A stretch of 64,000 nt of DNA from contig NZ_CP009630.1 of NCBI RefSeq assembly GCF_000959445.1, forward strand, positions 992,001 to 1,056,000, read 5' to 3'. This DNA comes from Burkholderia vietnamiensis LMG 10929 (GTDB taxonomy: Bacteria > Pseudomonadota > Gammaproteobacteria > Burkholderiales > Burkholderiaceae). The position numbers and the translations under genes were made by a program. Under the pieces are notes generated by a model. It was given only the letters and a program-made list of their open reading frames with translations, was not told the origin of the DNA and did not search any database. Shown here piece by piece: positions 35,460-46,789 of this stretch; position 1 is the stretch's first letter; the number at the start of each line of letters is the position of its first letter.

Positions 35460-35552
35460 GACTACGCTCCCATCGCGCCGTGCCGAACGCACTGCGCATA
35501 GCCGCCCACACGGCTATTTCATGACACGACCATTCCACCGTAGGTCGCCAGA

Positions 35553-35569
35553 ATTAAATTTTGCTTAAA
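35553..35569 (-). promoter_or_regulatory. PmrA/QseB-like tandem box upstream of the pseudo-HtrA gene
   Basis: aTTAAa-N5-cTTAAa, two half-sites with an 11-bp period, 94 bp before the start codon at 35459. It is one of eight such sites in the window and the closest to the published HTTAAD-N5-HTTAAD consensus of PmrA-type regulators. Confidence 0.55.
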
Positions 35570-35857
35570 AGTCCGGAATCAGTGTGTCCGTTCAAAGGAG
35601 CGAGCGTTGCGGCTCCTCGAGCTACAAGGGCGTCATGGCCGGGCAGGCGAGAGTGCGCGCCTACGCAAGCCAATGAACGGAGGAATGATTGGCAAGACGA
35701 TCAGTTTCGATCGCAGAAAAGTCGAGACGCTGCCCAGCCATCCCCATTGAACGGCGCATTCGGAAAGGGCGAACATCCGGCCCGCTTTCTCCGTGATGCC
35801 GAAGGTGCCTGCAAAGCGCAACATTCGCCATCCCGCTCCGGGCAGCATGGTATTCCT

Positions 35858-35870
35858 GTCACACTGTGAC
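35858..35870. promoter_or_regulatory. Short perfect palindrome before the antiporter gene
   Basis: GTCACA-C-TGTGAC, centred about 63 bp upstream of the antiporter start codon. It may be an operator; it is the inverse of the CRP half-site order and no regulator is known. Confidence 0.3.
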
Positions 35871-35926
35871 CTTTCTATTTCGGCGCGCGGCAGCACACCG
35901 TTCGGCCGGCCATCGGATCGATTGAC

Positions 35927-37186
35927 ATGACGTTCTTCCACGCGCTGACTGCATTGATCGTCCTGGCGGCATTGGGCAGCTACGTCAATCATCGCGTTTT
36001 CCATTTGCCGCCGACGATTGGGGTGATGACGATCGCACTGGTGGCAACCGTCCTGCTCGTCATATTGGGCGAATTCGGCGCAATCGACGTGACGCGCTTC
36101 ACGCGGCTGATTCCGGAGATCGACTTCAGCGAACTCCTGTTTCACGGCTTCCTGCCGTTTCTTCTGTTTGCCGGCGCGTTGCATGTCGATTTTCACGATC
36201 TCCGCCAGGTGAAGTGGACAGTCGGCGTGCTCTCGACCGTCGGCACACTGATCTCCACCGTGTTCGTCGGTACCGCGTTCTGGTATGCGTCATGGTGGCT
36301 GGGCGTACGGATCGGCTTCATCTATGCGTTGCTGTTCGGCGCGCTCATCTCGCCTACCGACCCGATTGCCGTGATGAGCATCATCAAGAAGGCGGGTGCT
36401 CCAAGGGAATTGGAAACCCGAATTACCGGGGAAAGCCTATTTAACGACGGGGTGGGTGCGATCGTTTTCCTGACGCTTCTGAGTATCACAACTGCGGCTC
36501 GCGAACCCGGTGTCTTCGACGTCACCTTGCTGTTTCTCCAACAGGCGGTCGGCGGCGCATTGGCAGGATGGCTGGCTGGGTGGATCGTATCCCGTCTGGT
36601 CGCAAGTATCGACAATCATCACGTCGAGATCCTGCTATCGATCGCGCTCTGCATGGGATCCTACGCGTTGGCGGAACTTGGCCGTGCATCGGGACCGATC
36701 GCGGTGGTCGTGGCCGGGCTGTTCGCCGGCAACCACGGGACGATGAAGACCGTTTCCGGCCAGACGGGGGAGTATCTGAGCATGTTCTGGGAGATCGTCG
36801 ACGAGATGATGAACAGCGTGCTCTTTCTGCTGATTGGTCTTGAAGTCCTCTCGATCCATCAGAGCCGGACGTATCTGATAGCCGGGATAGTTGCAGTCGG
36901 CTGTGTGCTGGCGGGACGTACGGTCAGCGTGGCCATTCCGCTCGGGGTGATCGGTCTGCGGATCCGGTTTCCGAAAGGCACGACCAGGCTGCTGATCTGG
37001 GGAGGCTTGCGCGGTGCCATCTCGCTTGCGCTCGCGCTTTTGCTTCCCCATGGGCCCCAGCGGGAACTGATCGTGACCGTAACCTATGTCGTCGTCGTCT
37101 TTTCCGTACTGACTCAGGGCACCACGTTCGGATGGCTGTTGCGGAAGTTGACATCGCCGCCCGAACCGACCATTACGGCACCGTAG
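35927..37186 (+). CDS. CPA1-family Na+/H+ antiporter (NhaP-like)
   Basis: 419 residues with about 12 membrane helices. Family motifs are present: FHGFLPFLLFAGALHVD, the SPTDPIAVMSII helix break and GESLFNDGVGAIVF, which holds the ion-binding Asp of CPA1 exchangers; WGGLRGAISLALAL follows near the end. It exchanges cytoplasmic Na+ (or K+) for protons and so controls pH and sodium. The gene ends only 4 bp from the end of atpG on the opposite strand, a compact convergent arrangement with the proton-pumping N-ATPase, suggesting a shared role in ion homeostasis. A short palindrome stands upstream. Confidence 0.9.
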   Translation: MTFFHALTALIVLAALGSYVNHRVFHLPPTIGVMTIALVATVLLVILGEFGAIDVTRFTRLIPEIDFSELLFHGFLPFLLFAGALHVDFHDLRQVKWTVGVLSTVGTLISTVFVGTAFWYASWWLGVRIGFIYALLFGALISPTDPIAVMSIIKKAGAPRELETRITGESLFNDGVGAIVFLTLLSITTAAREPGVFDVTLLFLQQAVGGALAGWLAGWIVSRLVASIDNHHVEILLSIALCMGSYALAELGRASGPIAVVVAGLFAGNHGTMKTVSGQTGEYLSMFWEIVDEMMNSVLFLLIGLEVLSIHQSRTYLIAGIVAVGCVLAGRTVSVAIPLGVIGLRIRFPKGTTRLLIWGGLRGAISLALALLLPHGPQRELIVTVTYVVVVFSVLTQGTTFGWLLRKLTSPPEPTITAP

Positions 37187-37190
37187 CGGT

Positions 37191-38048
37191 TCATGAAGCG
37201 AGCGTCCCCTCGACGGTCGACAATTCAACGATTTCGGCAGTGATCTGCTCCTGCCTCAAGCGGTGATAGTCCCGGTTCAGCCGCTGTGCGGTGTCGTCGA
37301 TATTGCGTTTCGCCGCGATCATCGCGCGCATTCGCGCTTCGTTCTCCGCAGCGAACGACAGAATGATGGCCTCGCATACCTGGGTGTAGACGTATTCTTC
37401 GGCCAGTCTTTCCTGCAGTTGTTGTATCGGGAGCGTGACGACTGGCGGGAAGGGCCGTCTGGCCGGTTCGAACCGCCGGAAATCGAACGGCAGCAGCGAA
37501 GTCGACTGTACAGCCGATTCGCCAGCCGTTTGCGGCGCTCCGTGGACGAGCGTGACGTGCGAGGCGTTACCGTGACGCAGGCGGCCGTAAAGCGCATCGA
37601 TGATCCTGGCTGCGAGATCGGACACCATATCGGCGTGACCGATCATTTCCGACGACCAGGTGACCGGCAGATTGAGCGCGTCGGCAGCGGCTCTTGCGCG
37701 ATCACCTACCACGAAGTACTCGACGGCAACATTCGCAGGCGCACAAATCGACTGGAATACGCGTTGGTTGTAAGTGCCCACGAAGCCGTGCGCCGCGCCG
37801 ATGACGATAAAGACGTGAGTGTCGGCCGGAACGGGCGGCCCTCGGCTCTCCGATGGGCGGTGGGCGGCAATGCCCATTGCGTCTGCGATCGCAAGGCCGA
37901 TCAGGTTGGCGCAAGCCCGGATGCCCGGCAGGCGGGAGAGCGCTTCTCGCGTCCGTGTCGCTGCGATACCGCGCATTGCACGTACCACGGATTCCAGTTC
38001 GCGGACCGTACCCAATCGATTCTGGACTTCGTCGAGCCGATTGCTCAT
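37191..38048 (-). CDS. atpG: N-type ATPase subunit gamma
   Basis: 285 residues from [32 protein letters not shown], whose N-terminal helix corresponds to the coiled coil of gamma. The C-terminal helix ([39 protein letters not shown]) matches the rotor shaft end. It is the central rotor stalk that couples c-ring rotation to the alpha/beta head. The start overlaps the stop of atpA (ATGA). It is the last gene of the operon and is more divergent from E. coli gamma than alpha and beta are, as usual for N-ATPases. Confidence 0.9.
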   Translation of the reverse strand: MSNRLDEVQNRLGTVRELESVVRAMRGIAATRTREALSRLPGIRACANLIGLAIADAMGIAAHRPSESRGPPVPADTHVFIVIGAAHGFVGTYNQRVFQSICAPANVAVEYFVVGDRARAAADALNLPVTWSSEMIGHADMVSDLAARIIDALYGRLRHGNASHVTLVHGAPQTAGESAVQSTSLLPFDFRRFEPARRPFPPVVTLPIQQLQERLAEEYVYTQVCEAIILSFAAENEARMRAMIAAKRNIDDTAQRLNRDYHRLRQEQITAEIVELSTVEGTLAS

Positions 38049-39592
38049 CGACCGCTCCTGATTTCCGCGGACTGCGGAATGAGGTCGTGGACAATCCGAA
38101 CAAGCGCCGACCGGTCGTCGGATGACACTTTTCCGCCGGCAACGAGGATTGGACCCAATCTTGTTGCGATGCCGGTCGAATCTAGACGGGCGGGAAGCGC
38201 GACTCGCACGGCAGCGATCGTCGACAGTGCACACGCATCGAATACACCGTCGGCCAGCGCAAACAGCAACGCAATCTCGCCAACCGGGCGTAGCGGCGCA
38301 AATCGCGGCTGCGCAATCAATGTCCGAATACGCTCTCCACGAGCGATTTGCGCCTTGATCCTCGTGTCGCCGAGACCGCCGAAGCGCGTGAACATCTCGA
38401 GCTCGAGAAACTGTGCATAGTCGAGCCGCAACCTTCCCGAGGCGGCTCTCAATGCGGGCAGTTGTGCCTTGCCGCCAACCCGGCTGATGCTGAGTCCGAC
38501 ATCGATCGCGGGGCGCTGGTTGGCCGCGAACAAGTGTGCATCCAGCACGATCTGGCCGTCGGTAATCGAGATCAGATTGGTCGGAATGTATGCCGCCAGG
38601 TTTCCGGCGTCGGTTTCCGCAATGGGGAGCGCGGTCAACGAGCCGCCGCCGCGTTCCGAGGAGAGCTTGGCGGCACGCTCCAGCAGACGGGCGTGCAGAT
38701 AGAAGATGTCGCCCGGATACGCCTCGCGCCCCGGCGGATCTCGTGCAAGCAATGCCAGTTCCCGATGGGTGGCGGCATGCTTGGTCAGGTCGTCGATGAC
38801 GACGAGCGCATGCTCGCCCCGATCCCTGAAGTACTCCGCGATGCTGAACGCGGCAAATGGGGCAATCCATTGCAGGCCGGGCGGATCTGCCGCCGACGCG
38901 ACGACGAAGATGCAGCGTTCCGGTGCACCGTGCAGTCGAACCGCATCGATCACGCGCTCGACCGCGGTGGCCCGCTGACCGATCGCCACGTAGACGCAGA
39001 TCATGTCGGAATGTTTCTGGTTGACAATCGCATCGACCGCGATGGACGTCTTGCCCGTTGCGCGATCACCGATGATCAGTTCGCGCTGCCCACGGCCGAT
39101 CGCGAAAAGCGCGTCGATCAGGAGAATGCCCGTTTCGACCGGTTGAGAGACCGGTGCGCGTTCGATGATCGACGGTGCGGCGCGTTCGATCGGGAGGGAT
39201 AGCGTGCATTTCGGCGGCTGTCCGCGATCGAGCGGCCTCCCGAGTGGGTCGACGACGCGTCCGAGCAGGTCCGGACCTACCGGAACCTCAACCACGCGGC
39301 CGGTGCCGGATACGCGCGTGCCGGCGGCAATGCCGCTGCTGTCGTCGAGCAGCACGCAACTTAGCGTGTCGACGTCCAGCTTGAGCGCGAAGCCGTACTG
39401 TCCGTCCCCGAACTGCAACAACTCGTTCAGACGAACATTCGGGAGGCCGCTCACCCGTGCGATGCCGTCAGCGATATGCTCCACGCGCCCAACCGATTCC
39501 GCCTGTGGCGCAAGATTCAGCGACGCCAGCACGGCTCGGCCGTCCGTCAGCCATGCGTCGTCGGAGTCGTTATGCATGTCGTTCGTCGCCAC
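38045..39592 (-). CDS. atpA: N-type ATPase subunit alpha
   Basis: 515 residues; a GTG at 39592 opens the ORF, an ATG at 39577 is an alternative. The nucleotide-binding P-loop is GDRATGKT, and other alpha-type blocks include [36 protein letters not shown], and the noncatalytic-site Gln region [22 protein letters not shown] near the C-terminus carries the conserved Arg finger segment (SxSRVG). It alternates with beta to form the catalytic head. It overlaps atpF by 8-23 bp depending on start. Confidence 0.94.
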   Translation of the reverse strand: MATNDMHNDSDDAWLTDGRAVLASLNLAPQAESVGRVEHIADGIARVSGLPNVRLNELLQFGDGQYGFALKLDVDTLSCVLLDDSSGIAAGTRVSGTGRVVEVPVGPDLLGRVVDPLGRPLDRGQPPKCTLSLPIERAAPSIIERAPVSQPVETGILLIDALFAIGRGQRELIIGDRATGKTSIAVDAIVNQKHSDMICVYVAIGQRATAVERVIDAVRLHGAPERCIFVVASAADPPGLQWIAPFAAFSIAEYFRDRGEHALVVIDDLTKHAATHRELALLARDPPGREAYPGDIFYLHARLLERAAKLSSERGGGSLTALPIAETDAGNLAAYIPTNLISITDGQIVLDAHLFAANQRPAIDVGLSISRVGGKAQLPALRAASGRLRLDYAQFLELEMFTRFGGLGDTRIKAQIARGERIRTLIAQPRFAPLRPVGEIALLFALADGVFDACALSTIAAVRVALPARLDSTGIATRLGPILVAGGKVSSDDRSALVRIVHDLIPQSAEIRSGR

Positions 39593-40322
39593 GGGAGATG
39601 AGTCCGCTTCTCAGGGATTCCAGGCTATGTCGAAAACTGTTTCGCACGATCAGGTGAGGTGCGACGAGCTCGAGTCCCGCGATCAGGGTGGGATCGACTT
39701 CGGTTCGAATGGAGAGGGCGTGGCCCGATGCTGTCGCGAGCATCGAACGGCAATGAGCCAGTTCGTCGTCGTTCAACGTGCGCGGGGCTATCAAGCGCAA
39801 CGTTTCGCCTTCGCGGCCGAGGCAAGCGCGGTCCACCGCGGGCAGGGCGCGGACTGCGTCCGCGAGCGGCGCAATGAATCCTTCTACCAGCGTGCTCGAC
39901 GGGAGCGTCGCGAGCAACCGCGCCGCGATGTCGACGGCAAACTGGCCGGCTCGCTCGGCATTGGCACGCAGCGCATCGTCCTTCATTGCCGCGGCTTCAG
40001 CCTCAGCCGTCTTTCTGAGCGTATCGGCCTCGGCGTGCGCATCGGCGAGCAGGGTCGCCTTGAGGCGCTCTGCCTCCGACGCCACCGAACTCAATCGATC
40101 AAGGCGCTCTGCATCCTGCGCGGCGCTTTCCCTTGCAGCCTTGTCGCGATCCTGCCGCGCAGCATCGCGGGCAGCCGACGCCTCTTGCAGGAGGCGTGCG
40201 GCGGCCTGCTGACGATCCGCCATGATCTTGGCGACCGGCTTGAACAGCAAGCGCGACAGCAGCCAGATCAGGACGAGGACGTTGATCGTCTGAAAGCCGA
40301 GTGTCCACCAGTCGATTCGCAT
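39570..40322 (-). CDS. atpF: N-type ATPase subunit b with a delta-like C-terminal domain
   Basis: 250 residues, about 90 longer than E. coli b. One membrane helix ([18 protein letters not shown]) precedes a long Ala/Glu/Arg coiled coil (residues about 30-130). The last 100 residues ([53 protein letters not shown]) resemble the C-terminal domain of the delta subunit, whose usual line is a VDPSLIGG-type motif. The operon has no separate atpH, so this fusion may replace delta in linking the stator to the head. The b part is clear; the delta match is my reading of the motif. Confidence 0.87.
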   Translation of the reverse strand: MRIDWWTLGFQTINVLVLIWLLSRLLFKPVAKIMADRQQAAARLLQEASAARDAARQDRDKAARESAAQDAERLDRLSSVASEAERLKATLLADAHAEADTLRKTAEAEAAAMKDDALRANAERAGQFAVDIAARLLATLPSSTLVEGFIAPLADAVRALPAVDRACLGREGETLRLIAPRTLNDDELAHCRSMLATASGHALSIRTEVDPTLIAGLELVAPHLIVRNSFRHSLESLRSGLISRGDERHA

Positions 40323-40331
40323 GGCTAACGC

Positions 40332-40580
40332 CTACTTGATAAACGGATTGGCGAACAGAACGAGCAGGGCGACCACGAGACAGTAGATCGCCATGGTTTC
40401 GATCATGGCCAGACCGACAAACAACGTCCGCGAAATCGTGCCTGCCGATTCCGGCTGACGCGCGAGCGCGTCCATCGCGGCCGCGACGGCGCGACCTTCG
40501 GCCAGCGCCGGCCCAATCGCGCCGAATGAAACGGCAAGGGCTGCCGCGACGATGCTCACCAGCTGAATCCAGTTGCTCAT
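40332..40580 (-). CDS. atpE: N-type ATPase subunit c (rotor ring)
   Basis: 82 residues, two membrane helices joined by the ARQPE loop. The ion-binding glutamate is E61 in AMIETMAIYCLV, and a second carboxylate, E28 in GPALAEGRAV, occupies the position of Gln32 in Na+-type c subunits; T62 and Y66 also match the Na+-site pattern. Two carboxylates per c subunit are characteristic of N-ATPases, and the B. pseudomallei ring of this class has been described as an H+-specific c17 ring. It overlaps the end of atpB by four bases. Confidence 0.94.
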   Translation of the reverse strand: MSNWIQLVSIVAAALAVSFGAIGPALAEGRAVAAAMDALARQPESAGTISRTLFVGLAMIETMAIYCLVVALLVLFANPFIK

Positions 40581-41275
40581 GATGCTCCTTGCCGTGGATG
40601 CGGCGTGGCTGCGCGCTCGTCGCCGAGCGCGGCGCCAATGAATACCGCCGCGAGTACCGTGAAGATGTACGCCTGAACCGCACCTGTCAGCAGATCGAGC
40701 GCCATGAGGGGGATCGGCACCAGAAGACCCGCAAGCGACAGCACGATACCGATCACGAACACGCCGCTCATGACGTTGCCGAAAAGGCGCACGATCAGTG
40801 AAAAGGTACGGGTTATCTGTTCGACCAGATTGAGCGGAATCATGATCCAGGTCGGTTGAGCGAACGAGGCGAGATAGCGGGCGAGCCCGCGTTCGTGGAC
40901 GCCGTAAAACACCGTCGACGCGAACACGACGGCTGCGAGGGCCGCATCGGTTTCGAGATGGGCGGTAGGCGGCTCGACGCCGGGAATCAAGCCGGACCAG
41001 TTGGAAGTCAGGATGAACAGAAACAACGTTCCGAGCAGGGCGCGGCAACGTGCAGGGTCGATTTGCATCGTGTCTTGCAACTGGCTGTCGAGCGTGGAGA
41101 CGAACAGTTCCACCGCCGTCTGGAGTTTGCCCGGGGTCAACGACAGTCGCCTGCGCATCGCGGCCGCGGTGAGGGCGACGAGCGCCATCAGGGCCCAGGT
41201 GGTCGCGACCGGCGTCGACACGGGGATCGCCCCGATGCGAAACAGCGGTTCGGTCACGAGCGGTGAATGCATCAT
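40577..41275 (-). CDS. atpB: N-type ATPase subunit a
   Basis: 232 residues; MM at the start leaves 41275 or 41272 as the initiator. About six membrane helices. The essential stator arginine is in the family block SLIVRLFGNVMSG; the other proton-channel helix is LLTGAVQAYIFTVLAAVFIGAAL. Other landmarks are TSNWSGLIPG and PLNLVEQITRTF. It forms the ion half-channels facing the c ring. It overlaps atpR upstream and atpE downstream by a few bases, so translation of the membrane sector is coupled. Confidence 0.93.
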   Translation of the reverse strand: MMHSPLVTEPLFRIGAIPVSTPVATTWALMALVALTAAAMRRRLSLTPGKLQTAVELFVSTLDSQLQDTMQIDPARCRALLGTLFLFILTSNWSGLIPGVEPPTAHLETDAALAAVVFASTVFYGVHERGLARYLASFAQPTWIMIPLNLVEQITRTFSLIVRLFGNVMSGVFVIGIVLSLAGLLVPIPLMALDLLTGAVQAYIFTVLAAVFIGAALGDERAATPHPRQGAS

Positions 41276-41556
41276 GACGAACCTCCCGGCAAGCGGATCA
41301 TCGCGCGGCGAGCGAGCATGATGCCGGCGAGGCCGCTCAGCAACGCAACGTATCCAATATGCGCCAGACCGAACAGCACCAGGGCGAGCGCCCCGAAACG
41401 AATGAGATGCACGATGATGGCGACGCTGATTGCATCCCTGACGTACCAGCGCACATTAGCGAATAGCGACGCAAAATAGGCGAGCCCGACGACGCCACCG
41501 GTCACACCACCGGCAACCATCTGCAGGGGAATCGACAATAAATGGACTGGCATCAT
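41272..41556 (-). CDS. atpR: N-type ATPase membrane subunit AtpR
   Basis: 94 residues with three membrane helices and conserved-looking arginines within or at helix ends (HLIRFGALALVL). AtpR is a marker gene of N-ATPase operons; it has been proposed that its arginine interacts with the extra carboxylate of the c subunit during assembly. That mechanism is a proposal, not established. The gene sits between atpQ and atpB with a 3-bp gap from the former and overlap with the latter, exactly the order of the class. Confidence 0.88.
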   Translation of the reverse strand: MMPVHLLSIPLQMVAGGVTGGVVGLAYFASLFANVRWYVRDAISVAIIVHLIRFGALALVLFGLAHIGYVALLSGLAGIMLARRAMIRLPGGSS

Positions 41557-41559
41557 GTT

Positions 41560-41893
41560 TCAGCTCCCTGGGCCTTGGCGATGCATCCAGCGCCACGCGG
41601 ACCACAAACCGAATGCAGCGCCCAGCATCAGTAACGGCGCTGAGAAGAACACGCCGGTATGAAAATGTCGGTCGAGCCAATGTCCCGCCCAGAGTGCCAG
41701 TAAGGCCGGAATCACGATCATCCAGCCAAGCATGCCGATCTGCCCCAGTCTGGAGCCCAGTGTCGGCTCCGGTACATCGCGCGCCTGCCGGTCTCGCCGG
41801 ACGGCGCGTTGCGTGGTTTGCTCGAGTACCCCCGCAACGGGCTTGGGCGCTTTCACGTCCCGGTCGCGCGGGCCAGGAGCGGGTTTTCGTGAG

Positions 41894-41904
<11 letters not shown>
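41560..41904 (-). CDS. atpQ: N-type ATPase AtpQ (AtpI-like) subunit
   Basis: 114 residues from MASNSRKPAPG (the upstream in-frame part is shared with the atpC end). A charged N-terminal half precedes two membrane helices (MLGWMIVIPALLALWAGHWLD and FFSAPLLMLGAAFGLWSAWRW), the layout of AtpI-type assembly proteins. It overlaps atpC by 11 bp. AtpQ/AtpI proteins help c-ring assembly or Mg2+ handling. In the operon order DCQRBEFAG this is the Q position. Confidence 0.85.
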
Positions 41905-43909
<2,005 letters not shown>

Positions 43910-44117
43910 GAGGCCTGTCGCCGAGCTGGCTGAGAGGTGGGAGTGGGGATGGGGTCGTTCACGCCAAAACTCCGCCGATACCCGGCAATGTGCGCTGTGC
44001 AAGCCAGATTGATGCACATCAACGAGCCGGTGTGCTCGTCACCTAATCTCGATATTGGAAACGCAGGCAAGCGCCGGCTATTGGCGCATGACTGAAACAG
44101 GTGCGAGGAGGCTGACA

Positions 44118-44807
44118 ATGCACGCCATTGACGTCATGACACCCTCGGTCGTTTCCGTGAAACCGGATATGACCGTTCAACAAACGGCGGCGCTTCTCGT
44201 CGAGAATGGAATAAGTGGTGCGCCCGTGATCGACGCGAATGGACGGTTGGTCGGGATGATCAGCGAGTCGGACCTGGTGCGACGCGTGGAGATCGAAACG
44301 GACAGGCCACATCGCGCCTGGTGGATGGAACTGCTGACTGCCCGCCGCGACGATGCCGCCGACTATGTGAAAACGCATGCGCATCTCGTCAAGGATGTCA
44401 TGACGAAGCACGTCGTCACTGTTCAGGAGATGACGCCGATCGACGAGGTGGCCCGTATTCTCGAAAAGCTGCACATCAGACGCGTTCCTGTCGTGCGCGG
44501 CAATGAGGTCGTGGGGATCGTGAGCCGCGCCAATCTGGTCCAGGCACTCGCTATTTCGGCGTCTACGCCGAACCTGCAGCAGGTTCTGAGTGATCGCGAG
44601 ATTCGAGGCATGCTGCTGGCCGAGATTGCAGGTCACAAATGGAGCTTTCCCGGTCGCAATGTGATCGTCAAGAACGGGATTGTCCATCTTTGGGGCTACT
44701 ACGCTTGGGCGCCGAACGAGGTGCAGGCGATGCGGGTAGCGGCGGAGGGCATTCCAGGCGTCAGGGGGGTGGAGGATCACACTGGCGCATCGCATTCAGA
44801 TGCGTAG
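44118..44807 (+). CDS. CBS-pair and BON domain protein
   Basis: 229 residues from MHAIDVMTPSVVSV, selected by an AGGAGG ribosome site 10 bp upstream. Two CBS motifs are clear (AALLVENGISGAPVIDANGRLVGMISESDLVRR and ARILEKLHIRRVPVVRGNEVVGIVSRANLVQAL), followed by a C-terminal BON domain (IRGMLLAEI, VIVKNGIVHLWGYYAWAPNEVQAMRVAA, IPGVRGVEDH). CBS pairs bind adenine nucleotides and BON domains bind membranes or osmotically controlled partners. It is divergent from the N-ATPase operon across the region with the FNR/ANR box, which being palindromic could serve both. Confidence 0.9.
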   Translation: MHAIDVMTPSVVSVKPDMTVQQTAALLVENGISGAPVIDANGRLVGMISESDLVRRVEIETDRPHRAWWMELLTARRDDAADYVKTHAHLVKDVMTKHVVTVQEMTPIDEVARILEKLHIRRVPVVRGNEVVGIVSRANLVQALAISASTPNLQQVLSDREIRGMLLAEIAGHKWSFPGRNVIVKNGIVHLWGYYAWAPNEVQAMRVAAEGIPGVRGVEDHTGASHSDA

Positions 44808-44988
44808 GATGGGAAGCAGGGGCTGTGCGTGGAGCACGAACCTGGTTGACGTTGCATGGGAGACCAACGGTTGCTTTGAGCCTCGAGAGAATTGCTCGAC
44901 GCCTGCTCACAGTCGGTGAAGGCGTGACGCATATCCTTGTAGCCACGAGACCGGAATAGCCCGGTCACTGCGAGTCATATTTCTGGCT

Positions 44989-45555
44989 TCATGCAATATC
45001 CTCTGTCCGAGCCTCATGCTGGCCGGCGCGCGTCGGCCAGGGAAGGATGCGGGGGAGAATGCTTTCCGTCCGGATCACCCGATGCGCCAGTGCGCCGAGC
45101 ACGTGGATGCCAACCAATGCGGCAAGTCCATATGCCGTCAATGCATGCACTTCTCCTAGCCACTGCGACAGGGCACGACTTTTCGGCGCTAGCGTTGGCA
45201 ACGAAAAGAATCCGAAGCAACTGGCCGTATGCCCGGCGGCGTTCGTCTTCATCCATCCGAGCAGCGGGATGACAAGCATCAGCACATAAAGCAGGCAGTG
45301 AACTGTGCGTTCGACCAGGCGGGCCGCCGTGCCGCCTGGGTTGATCGACGGCGGCAACACGCGTCGCTTTCGGACCCGATTCCCGAGACGAACCAGTACA
45401 AGGCCGAGAATGACGATGCCGATCGACTTGTGCAGACCGACGAGATCCTCGTTGTCGTCCAGCAGCAGGCCAACGATCAAGTTGCCGATCAGCGCGATGG
45501 CCAGCAGCCAGTGCAGCACGCTTATCGACAGTGGATAGCGGGTGACGATTTTCAT
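44989..45555 (-). CDS. Cytochrome b561-type membrane protein
   Basis: 188 residues with four membrane helices. The four heme-ligand histidines expected of bacterial cytochrome b561 are present: H15 in VLHWLLAI, H42 in GLHKSIG, H137 in EVHALTAYG and H151 in GIHVLGALAHR. It moves electrons between quinols and other carriers or to superoxide in the inner membrane. It lies 43 bp downstream of the cytochrome b562-like gene on the same strand, a likely two-gene operon. Confidence 0.9.
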   Translation of the reverse strand: MKIVTRYPLSISVLHWLLAIALIGNLIVGLLLDDNEDLVGLHKSIGIVILGLVLVRLGNRVRKRRVLPPSINPGGTAARLVERTVHCLLYVLMLVIPLLGWMKTNAAGHTASCFGFFSLPTLAPKSRALSQWLGEVHALTAYGLAALVGIHVLGALAHRVIRTESILPRILPWPTRAGQHEARTEDIA

Positions 45556-45598
45556 GACGGGAATATCGTTTCAGTAGCAAAAGCGTGGTCGGTCGCAG

Positions 45599-45979
45599 TC
45601 AGCCGAGCAGATCGTGATAGTGCTTCTTCGTGCCGTTGATTCGTCGTAGCGACTGCTTGGCGGCTGACAGATCGTTGGCCTGGATCGCATGGTCGACATC
45701 GGCCAGTTGACCCTGCAAGGTGCGCATTCCTTCGTCATAGGTCGACTGGTCATCACGATACTTCTGGCGGCTAGCCTGTTGCACATCGCTTTCGAGCCGG
45801 GCCATATAGGCTTTCATTTCGGGAATCGTCTGGCTGTTCGCCGCACCTTGCATCGCGTGCTTCATGTCCCTCATCAATGTCTTGATCTCGCCGGCGCAGG
45901 CCGGCGCGGCAGCGATGGAAAGCAGCACGGCCAGCGCTGCGCAGAAACGGAGTCGGAACGAGAGGCTGTTCATGGTCAT
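45599..45979 (-). CDS. Cytochrome b562-like periplasmic protein
   Basis: 126 residues; signal peptide cleaved near ACAG. The mature protein is predicted as a four-helix bundle of the b562 length (about 97 residues). M36 in TLMRDMKHAM aligns with Met7 of E. coli cytochrome b562 and H122 in HYHDLLG, five residues from the C-terminus, aligns with His102, so both heme ligands are kept. It is divergent from the frameshifted response-regulator gene and shares the tandem-repeat box at 46025-46041, 45 bp upstream. Confidence 0.82.
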   Translation of the reverse strand: MTMNSLSFRLRFCAALAVLLSIAAAPACAGEIKTLMRDMKHAMQGAANSQTIPEMKAYMARLESDVQQASRQKYRDDQSTYDEGMRTLQGQLADVDHAIQANDLSAAKQSLRRINGTKKHYHDLLG

Positions 45980-46024
45980 CGATTCGATTGCGGATGTCAG
46001 TGATCGCGACCTTATGGCGCCGAC

Positions 46025-46041
46025 GTTAACGAATTCTTAAG
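46025..46041 (+). promoter_or_regulatory. PmrA/QseB-like tandem box, divergent region of b562 and two-component genes
   Basis: gTTAAc-N5-cTTAAg, period 11 bp, located 98 bp before the response-regulator gene at 46140 and 45 bp before the cytochrome b562 gene. The same gTTAAc...cTTAAg order and direction recurs at 53137-53121, 54353-54337 and 54966-54982. Confidence 0.6.
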
Positions 46042-46139
46042 GCCCGGATTTTTTCGCGACCGGCTTGATGACGGCCCGCGCCTGCGGTTATCGTGCGGCA
46101 ATGGACGGCCATGTCCGGAACTGACAGGAACACGACGCC

Positions 46140-46789
46140 ATGCGGGTGCTACTCGTGGAAGACGACAAGCTGATCGGAAGCGGGGTGGAAGACGGCCTGA
46201 TCGATGCAGGCATGACGGTCGACTGGGCGCATGACGGCAGGCAGGCCCAGCTCGCGCTCGAAACCACGCCGTATGATCTCGTCGTGCTCGATCTCGGTCG
46301 GGGGTTGAATTGCTGGACTGGCTCCGCAAGCGCCGCGACCATACACCGGTGCTCGTCATGACCGCGCGCGATACGGTGGCCGACCGCGTGAGCGGTTTGA
46401 GCGCGGGTGCCGACGATTATCTCGGCAAGCCGTTCGACCTGATCGAGATGATCGCCCGCTGCCGGGCGCTCGTGCGCCGTTCGCAAGGCCGCGGCACCGA
46501 CACGATCGAATACGGCGACTTGTCGGTCGATCCTGCGCTGATGACGGTGACGCGCGGTACTGAACGGATAGCGCTGACGTCGCGCGAATGCGCGTTGCTG
46601 GTCGAATTGCTGGCGAACCAGGGCCGTCCGCTGTCACGTGCGCGGCTCCAGGACAGCCTCTACGGCTGGAACGAAGAGATCGAAAGCAATGCGATCGAAG
46701 TGCATGTCTCGAATCTGCGCAAAAAATTGGGGGCCGAACTTATCAGGACGATTCGTGGCGTCGGGTATGTGGTGGAGAAGACGTCGTGA
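46140..46789 (+). pseudogene. OmpR-family response regulator (QseB/PmrA-like), frameshifted
   Basis: The receiver begins MRVLLVEDDKLIGSGVEDGLIDAG and continues to VVLDLG (phospho-acceptor Asp kept), then the frame runs into an unrelated tail and a stop at 46361. The rest of the receiver (LLDWLRKRRDHTPVLVMTARD, GADDYLGKPFDL) and the full winged-helix domain continue in another frame to 46789. Compared with the paralogue at 52221, about 13-14 bases coding for the LP..DG loop are missing around 46300. Either a real inactivation or a sequencing error. The C-terminal DNA-binding domain could still be made from an internal start near 46310. The downstream kinase gene is intact. Confidence 0.82.

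Noticed and set aside
40332..40580. Claim that the N-ATPase is Na+-translocating on the basis of E28/E61/T62/Y66
   Set aside because: The Na+-like ligand pattern is incomplete, and the B. pseudomallei homologue has been described as H+-specific.
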